Shown here: piece by piece, positions 60,582 through 64,000 of the stretch | Layout: the number at the start of each line of letters is the position of its first letter | Position numbering within the stretch: the first letter of the stretch is position 1 | Assembly: GCF_963667045.1 (NCBI RefSeq) | Contig: NZ_OY762934.1 | Coordinates: forward strand, 3,799,501 to 3,863,500 | Source: an uncultured Cohaesibacter sp. | GTDB lineage: Bacteria; Pseudomonadota; Alphaproteobacteria; Rhizobiales; Cohaesibacteraceae | Reading direction: 5' to 3' | Length of the DNA stretch: 64,000 nt | The notes under the pieces: generated by a model | What the model saw: the letters and a program-made list of their open reading frames with translations, nothing else | What the model was told of the DNA's origin: nothing | Databases searched by the model: none | Program-made: the position numbers and the translations under genes

Positions 60582-62108
60582 TTGATAATCAGTGAACTGC
60601 AAAACAAGCTCGCAACATGGGCCGAGAAAGAACCAGACCGACGGTTTGATCGACTACTCAGGCTCATTGCTAATCGGGATTGGCTTGCCGAGTCCGCCCG
60701 AATTGTTCTTGCGTCAAGTGGCGCTCGAACACCGGGTATTGACGGAATGGATAAGAGGCGTCTGCAAATCGAGTTGGACCACCATCTTGCTAATTTGCGG
60801 GTGAACCTGCTGAACGGGAGCTACTGCCCCCAGCCGGTCAAACGTATCTATATCCCGAAATCAAATGGCAAGCTACGCCCACTGGGTATTCCCACCCTGA
60901 TAGACCGTATTGTCCAACGTGCCATGCTTATGGTGATGGAGCCAATATGGGAGAGCGACTTCCACCGTCTTTCCTATGGCTTCCGGCCTGAGCGCAGCGT
61001 GCATCACGCGGTCCGTACTGTGAAGATACAGCTTCAAGATTGCGGAGAAACAAGAGGTCGCTGGGTCATAGAAGGTGATTTGGCGAGCTACTTCGATACC
61101 GTACATCACCGGCTGCTTATCACATGTGTGCGGCAGCGTATCAGAGACAGGCGGTTTGTTGAACTTCTCTGGCGTATCCTTAAATCAGGCCACATCGACC
61201 GTGGCTTGTTCAAGGCTTCCAGTGAAGGTGTTCCGCAAGGGGGCGTACTGTCTCCTCTCCTTTCCAACATCATGCTCCATGAGTTTGATATGTGGCTGGA
61301 GGCGAAGTACCTGAACAAGAAAGCCCGCAAGGATCGCTGGGCATGGAACTTCGGCATCAAGCAAGGTCGCCCCATTGCTGTTCGAGAGAACCGGCAATGG
61401 AAACCGGCTGCTGCCTATTGTCGGTATGCCGATGACTTCGTTGTTATCGTCAAAGGAACAAAGGCCCATGCAATGAAGATCCGTGAAGAATGCCGTGCCT
61501 TTCTGGAAGGCCGCCTGAAATTGACGTTGAATATGGAGAAAACCCATATCACCCACGTCAATGATGGTTTTGTCTTTCTGGGGCATCGGATCATTCGCAA
61601 GCGAGGGAAACGCGGACAGATGTCCGTTGTCACGACAATACCCAAGGAAAAGGCCAAGGGGTTTGTTCACAAACTCACGCAGACCCTTTCCGGCAATCAT
61701 AGCATCAGTGCGGTTAACATGGTTGACCGCCTTAACCGTCAGTTGGCGGGATGGGCGGCCTTCTACAAGTTCACTGACTTTACAGCTTATGTCTTCCAGC
61801 GCATAGACTCTGCCGTGTTCTGGAAAATGGCGCACTGGCTGGGGTGCAAATACCGATCCCGCATCAAACCCTTAATGCGGAAATGGTTCAGAGCCCCACA
61901 AGCTGGCAAAGCCAAGACATGGCTGATCTATGGAATAAGTGAACAGGGTCATCGCATTGGCAAGGATCTGCGGCGCTTGGTAGCAAGCCCAAAAGCTCAG
62001 TTCCGATGGAGGAACCCGGATAGAAATCCGTATATCTTCCGCATGGAAGATCGTTCCACAATCACGTCTCGATACTATGATGTTGCAATGGCCATGGGCC
62101 AAGCTTGA
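60582..62108 (+). CDS. ltrA: Group II intron reverse transcriptase/maturase
   Basis: A 508-residue intron-encoded protein starting at TTG (60582) 7-8 bases after GAGGTG. RT motifs: RPLGIPTLIDRIVQRA (99-114), SYGFRPERS (131-139), EGDLASYFD (catalytic Asp166), EGVPQGGVLSPLLSNI (215-230) and YADD (282-285). A maturase (X) domain with NRQLAGWAAFYKF follows. There is no HNH endonuclease domain after it, so mobility would rely on replication-linked retrohoming. The frame is intact. It stops 6 bases before domain V. Confidence 0.94.
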   Translation: MIISELQNKLATWAEKEPDRRFDRLLRLIANRDWLAESARIVLASSGARTPGIDGMDKRRLQIELDHHLANLRVNLLNGSYCPQPVKRIYIPKSNGKLRPLGIPTLIDRIVQRAMLMVMEPIWESDFHRLSYGFRPERSVHHAVRTVKIQLQDCGETRGRWVIEGDLASYFDTVHHRLLITCVRQRIRDRRFVELLWRILKSGHIDRGLFKASSEGVPQGGVLSPLLSNIMLHEFDMWLEAKYLNKKARKDRWAWNFGIKQGRPIAVRENRQWKPAAAYCRYADDFVVIVKGTKAHAMKIREECRAFLEGRLKLTLNMEKTHITHVNDGFVFLGHRIIRKRGKRGQMSVVTTIPKEKAKGFVHKLTQTLSGNHSISAVNMVDRLNRQLAGWAAFYKFTDFTAYVFQRIDSAVFWKMAHWLGCKYRSRIKPLMRKWFRAPQAGKAKTWLIYGISEQGHRIGKDLRRLVASPKAQFRWRNPDRNPYIFRMEDRSTITSRYYDVAMAMGQA

Positions 62109-62113
62109 ATGGA

Positions 62114-62182
62114 GAGCCGTATGCGCTGAGAGGTGCACGTACGGTTCGGGGAGGAGAAGCGCAATTGCGCTTCTTACTCCAC
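62114..62182 (+). ncRNA. Group II intron domains V and VI
   Basis: Domain V is the 34-base hairpin at 62114-62147 (GAGCCGTATGC … GTACGGTTC) with the catalytic AGC-type base. Domain VI (62148-62182) folds as GGAG-AGAAGCGC-AATT-GCGCTTCT with a bulged A at 62176, seven bases from the 3' splice site, the expected branch point. Confidence 0.9.
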
Positions 62183-62857
62183 TTCCGATGGCCAAGGGCT
62201 TTGTGTATCTTTGCGCCGTTGTCGACTGGTTCAGCCGCCGGGTCTTGTCCTGGCGCTTGTCGATTACGCTGGAAACGGCTTTTTGCATTGAGGCTTTTCA
62301 TGACGCGTTGTCACGTTATCCCAAGCCAGAGATAATCAATACGGACCAGGGTAGCCAGTTCACATCAACCGACTTCACGCAAATGCTGAAAGACGCCAAA
62401 ATCAAAATCTCGATGGATGGCAAGGGGCATGGCGGGACAATGTCTTTGTCGAACGGCTCTGGCGTTCAGTCAAATACGAGGAGGTTTATCTGCATGCCTA
62501 CAAATCTGTGCCAGAGGCTCACCAAGGCATCGGAAAATATTTTGCATTCTACAACACCCGCCGCCCACATTCATCGCTTGACCGGATGACCCCGGATCAG
62601 GTCTACTTCAACCAAACGCTGCCAGAAAATCTGGCCGCATAACCAACACCAAAATCCAGTTATAATCAGACATAAAACTGTTCAAACAAACCGAGCCACT
62701 TCATTAGCGCTGCAGCAGAGTTTCTTGCAAAACTTTCAGTTTATGGATAGGTCATATATTTAAGAGTACTTGGGCCTTCTTCGCTTCCCACTCAAAACCT
62801 GACTTCCAGATATTTTTCAAGATTTTCTTGGGTCCCTTCCCAACCAACTGCAACTGA

Positions 62858-63754
62858 CTACCGCGTGCCCACCGCTTCTTTCATTGCGTCCTTAAACGCC
62901 TCGACAATCCTCCGCTGCGGGCTATTTTCATTTTCTACGAAAACCATATCGAAGCAAAGCTTGGTAGAAACCGGTCGTGCCGTGACGTGCTCATTGGCCA
63001 ATGCCCTGTAGACGAGTGAATCGACGATACTGATGCATTGAAGTGCTTTGACCAGCCCGATGGCAAAGGATGGGGCAAAGGAAGTCATGATCTTGTTTGG
63101 CGTCACGTTAGCCCGCTCGAACGCTTCCATTACCGTGTGACCAATAGGGGCATGCGGGCTGAGCAAAACACTTGGATAGACGGCAAAATCCTCGAGATCC
63201 ACAAACTCTTTACGTGCCAAAGGGTGCGTCGCCGGCATAATTGCAACCAGCGTTTCTTCACGCAGTATGGTAATGCGCAGTCCTGCTTGTGGCTGAACCG
63301 AGCCGGCCAATCCCACATCAATAATCCCCGAGCGGATGGCTCTGATCTGCTCGATGGCCCGACCGCTGTCAACTGTAACTTCAGTTCTTGGAACCTTGTG
63401 TCGCCAAATCTCAAGCGCCTTTGGCAGCAATTCGAAGGCCACAGACGTAGCCGACATGATGCGCAGAGCCTCCCCTTCACCGGAGCGGATGGCCTCGACA
63501 TTATTCTCCACTCTTTCCATGCCTTCTATGAGGCCGGTGGTATCTGAATAGAAGCGCTGAGCTTCCCAGGTGGGTTCCGTTCGCCCCTTTTCCCGTGCAA
63601 ACAGTGCAAAGCCCAACTCGTCTTCAAGCACAGCGATATGTCGGCTCACGGTCGGCTGTGATAATCCCATTCTTCGGGCGGCCTGACGAATGCTGCCAAT
63701 CTCGTAAATGGCTCGAAAAATCTTGAGGCGCTGAAAGTTCAGAGGGCGTTTCAT
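62858..63754 (-). CDS. LysR-family transcriptional regulator
   Basis: A 298-residue regulator. The N-terminal winged helix is LKIFRAIYEIGSIRQAARRM and GLSQPTVSRHIAVLEDELG; the effector domain has RIMSATSVAFELLPKAL and GLAGSVQPQAGL. The start at 63754 gives the natural MKRPLNFQRLKIF N-terminus; the open frame extends 52 codons further into the promoter. It diverges from a gene starting at 63972, its probable target. It is intact, unlike the two LysR remnants earlier. 62704-62857 shows no gene. Confidence 0.9.
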   Translation of the reverse strand: MKRPLNFQRLKIFRAIYEIGSIRQAARRMGLSQPTVSRHIAVLEDELGFALFAREKGRTEPTWEAQRFYSDTTGLIEGMERVENNVEAIRSGEGEALRIMSATSVAFELLPKALEIWRHKVPRTEVTVDSGRAIEQIRAIRSGIIDVGLAGSVQPQAGLRITILREETLVAIMPATHPLARKEFVDLEDFAVYPSVLLSPHAPIGHTVMEAFERANVTPNKIMTSFAPSFAIGLVKALQCISIVDSLVYRALANEHVTARPVSTKLCFDMVFVENENSPQRRIVEAFKDAMKEAVGTR

Positions 63755-63971
63755 TGAAGGTATATTCCGATTGTGAGAAGGCTTCAGACTGACCAAACAT
63801 TGTGCAAATCTTGATTTGCTGAAAAATTGTTCAAATCCACTGAGGTCGTCATCGAAAAAAGGCGTAACAATACAACTCACCATATAGCATATCACTATCA
63901 CATGCAGCAAATTTACGGTTTGACTTCACATTCAGCTTGCCTCTTTAGATGGTGCAAAGGAGACAAACAGA

Positions 63972-64000
63972 ATGCCAATCATCCCTCTGCTGTTTTTATT
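63972..64000 (+). CDS. Start of a gene cut by the window end
   Basis: ATG at 63972 preceded by AAAGGAGA at a good distance, reading MPIIPLLFL, a hydrophobic start that could be a signal peptide or membrane segment. Divergent from the LysR gene. Too short to identify. Confidence 0.55.

Larger units (their letters stand above)
59906..62182 (+). mobile_element. Complete group II intron
   Basis: 2277 bases. The 5' end is GTGCG (59906), the group II consensus GUGYG; the 3' end is …CTCCAC (AY). Removing it joins exon codons so that the IS3 transposase reads DISY-IPMAKG without a gap. It holds a reverse transcriptase gene in domain IV and a textbook domain V and VI. The first 676 bases (59906-60581) are ribozyme domains I-III with no protein gene that I support. 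Confidence 0.93.
59536..62642 (+). pseudogene. IS3-family transposase orfB, split by a group II intron and frameshifted
   Basis: Exon 1 (59536-59905) encodes ISRQAKTLGISRGCVYYLP to NQVWAMDISY, ending just after the first catalytic Asp codon. Exon 2 (62183-62642) resumes in frame as IPMAKGFVYLCAVVDWFSRR, with second Asp in INTDQGSQFTS. At about 62430 one base is missing in a G-run (KISMDGKG), shifting the frame; the correct continuation AWRDNVFVERLWRSVKYEE with the catalytic Glu lies in another phase and ends at 62642. Even after splicing it would be inactive. Confidence 0.88.
59255..62703 (+). mobile_element. IS3-family element B, left-truncated, carrying a group II intron
   Basis: Contains orfA (59270-59539), orfB (59536-62642, split by the intron) and a plausible right end (GTTTGAACAG…GGCTCGGTTTGTTT read inward, tip at about 62703). 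No matching left terminal repeat or orfA start is present; the element joins the integrase fragment directly, so the left end was deleted. Confidence 0.78.

Noticed and set aside
1-64000. CRISPR arrays, rRNA or tRNA genes
   Set aside because: No regularly spaced repeat array and no rRNA or cloverleaf tRNA signature was noticed when reading both strands; a tRNA scan could not be run.

Overview
The window reads as a carbohydrate-utilisation region of an alphaproteobacterium. The evidence is dense high-GC coding, TRAP and Rbs-type ABC sugar importers, KDG-pathway enzymes and alphaproteobacterial IS types; a marine Hyphomicrobiales relative is a reasonable guess, but the genus cannot be fixed from sequence alone. 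No rRNA, tRNA or CRISPR array was recognised.

Layout. (1) 1-3690: end of a sugar ABC importer (ATPase cut by the window edge, permease), then a GAF histidine kinase and a NarL-type response regulator. (2) 3795-11038, minus strand: a GntR regulator heading a hexuronate/aldonate-type operon (TRAP dctP-dctQ-dctM, Zn dehydrogenase, SDR, 2-hydroxyacid dehydrogenase, YhcH/TabA-like protein). (3) 11464-18270: a decayed zone with a 5'-truncated kduI, SDR and LysR remnants and a dead Ohr remnant, surrounding an intact lipase-like hydrolase, a membrane AraC regulator and an OpgC-like acyltransferase. (4) 18293-20314: YqhD-type aldehyde reductase and a DJ-1/PfpI protein. (5) 20497-33485: a LacI regulator diverging from a uronate-polysaccharide locus (GH88, TRAP binding protein, fused TRAP DctQM, DUF2264 protein, GH3, a putative carbohydrate-binding protein, KduI, KduD-like SDR). 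This has the logic to import unsaturated oligo-uronides, release 5-keto-4-deoxyuronate and convert it to 2-keto-3-deoxygluconate. A GH8 gene and IS scars follow.

(6) 35456-49929 is the most unusual part. A minus-strand operon (FGGY kinase, Zn dehydrogenase, class II aldolase, SorC regulator) diverges from a four-gene sugar ABC importer. Downstream, a Zn dehydrogenase plus a cytoplasmic BisC-type molybdoenzyme diverge from a two-subunit transketolase. Both divergent promoters carry the same motif, CANNTGTAAA(A/G), five times in all, which suggests one regulon and a catabolic pathway I cannot assign to a known route. (7) 50071-53966: dmsABC-type respiratory sulfoxide reductase operon.

(8) 54489-62703: a hipBA toxin-antitoxin module with two palindromic operators, then a mobile-element pile-up: a broken IS3-family element carrying an IS5-family copy, an IS481-family copy, a truncated phage-type integrase, and a second IS3-family element whose transposase is split by a complete group II intron with its reverse transcriptase. 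Most transposases here are frameshifted; the IS481 transposase and the intron protein look intact. (9) 62858-64000: a LysR regulator divergent from a gene cut by the window end.
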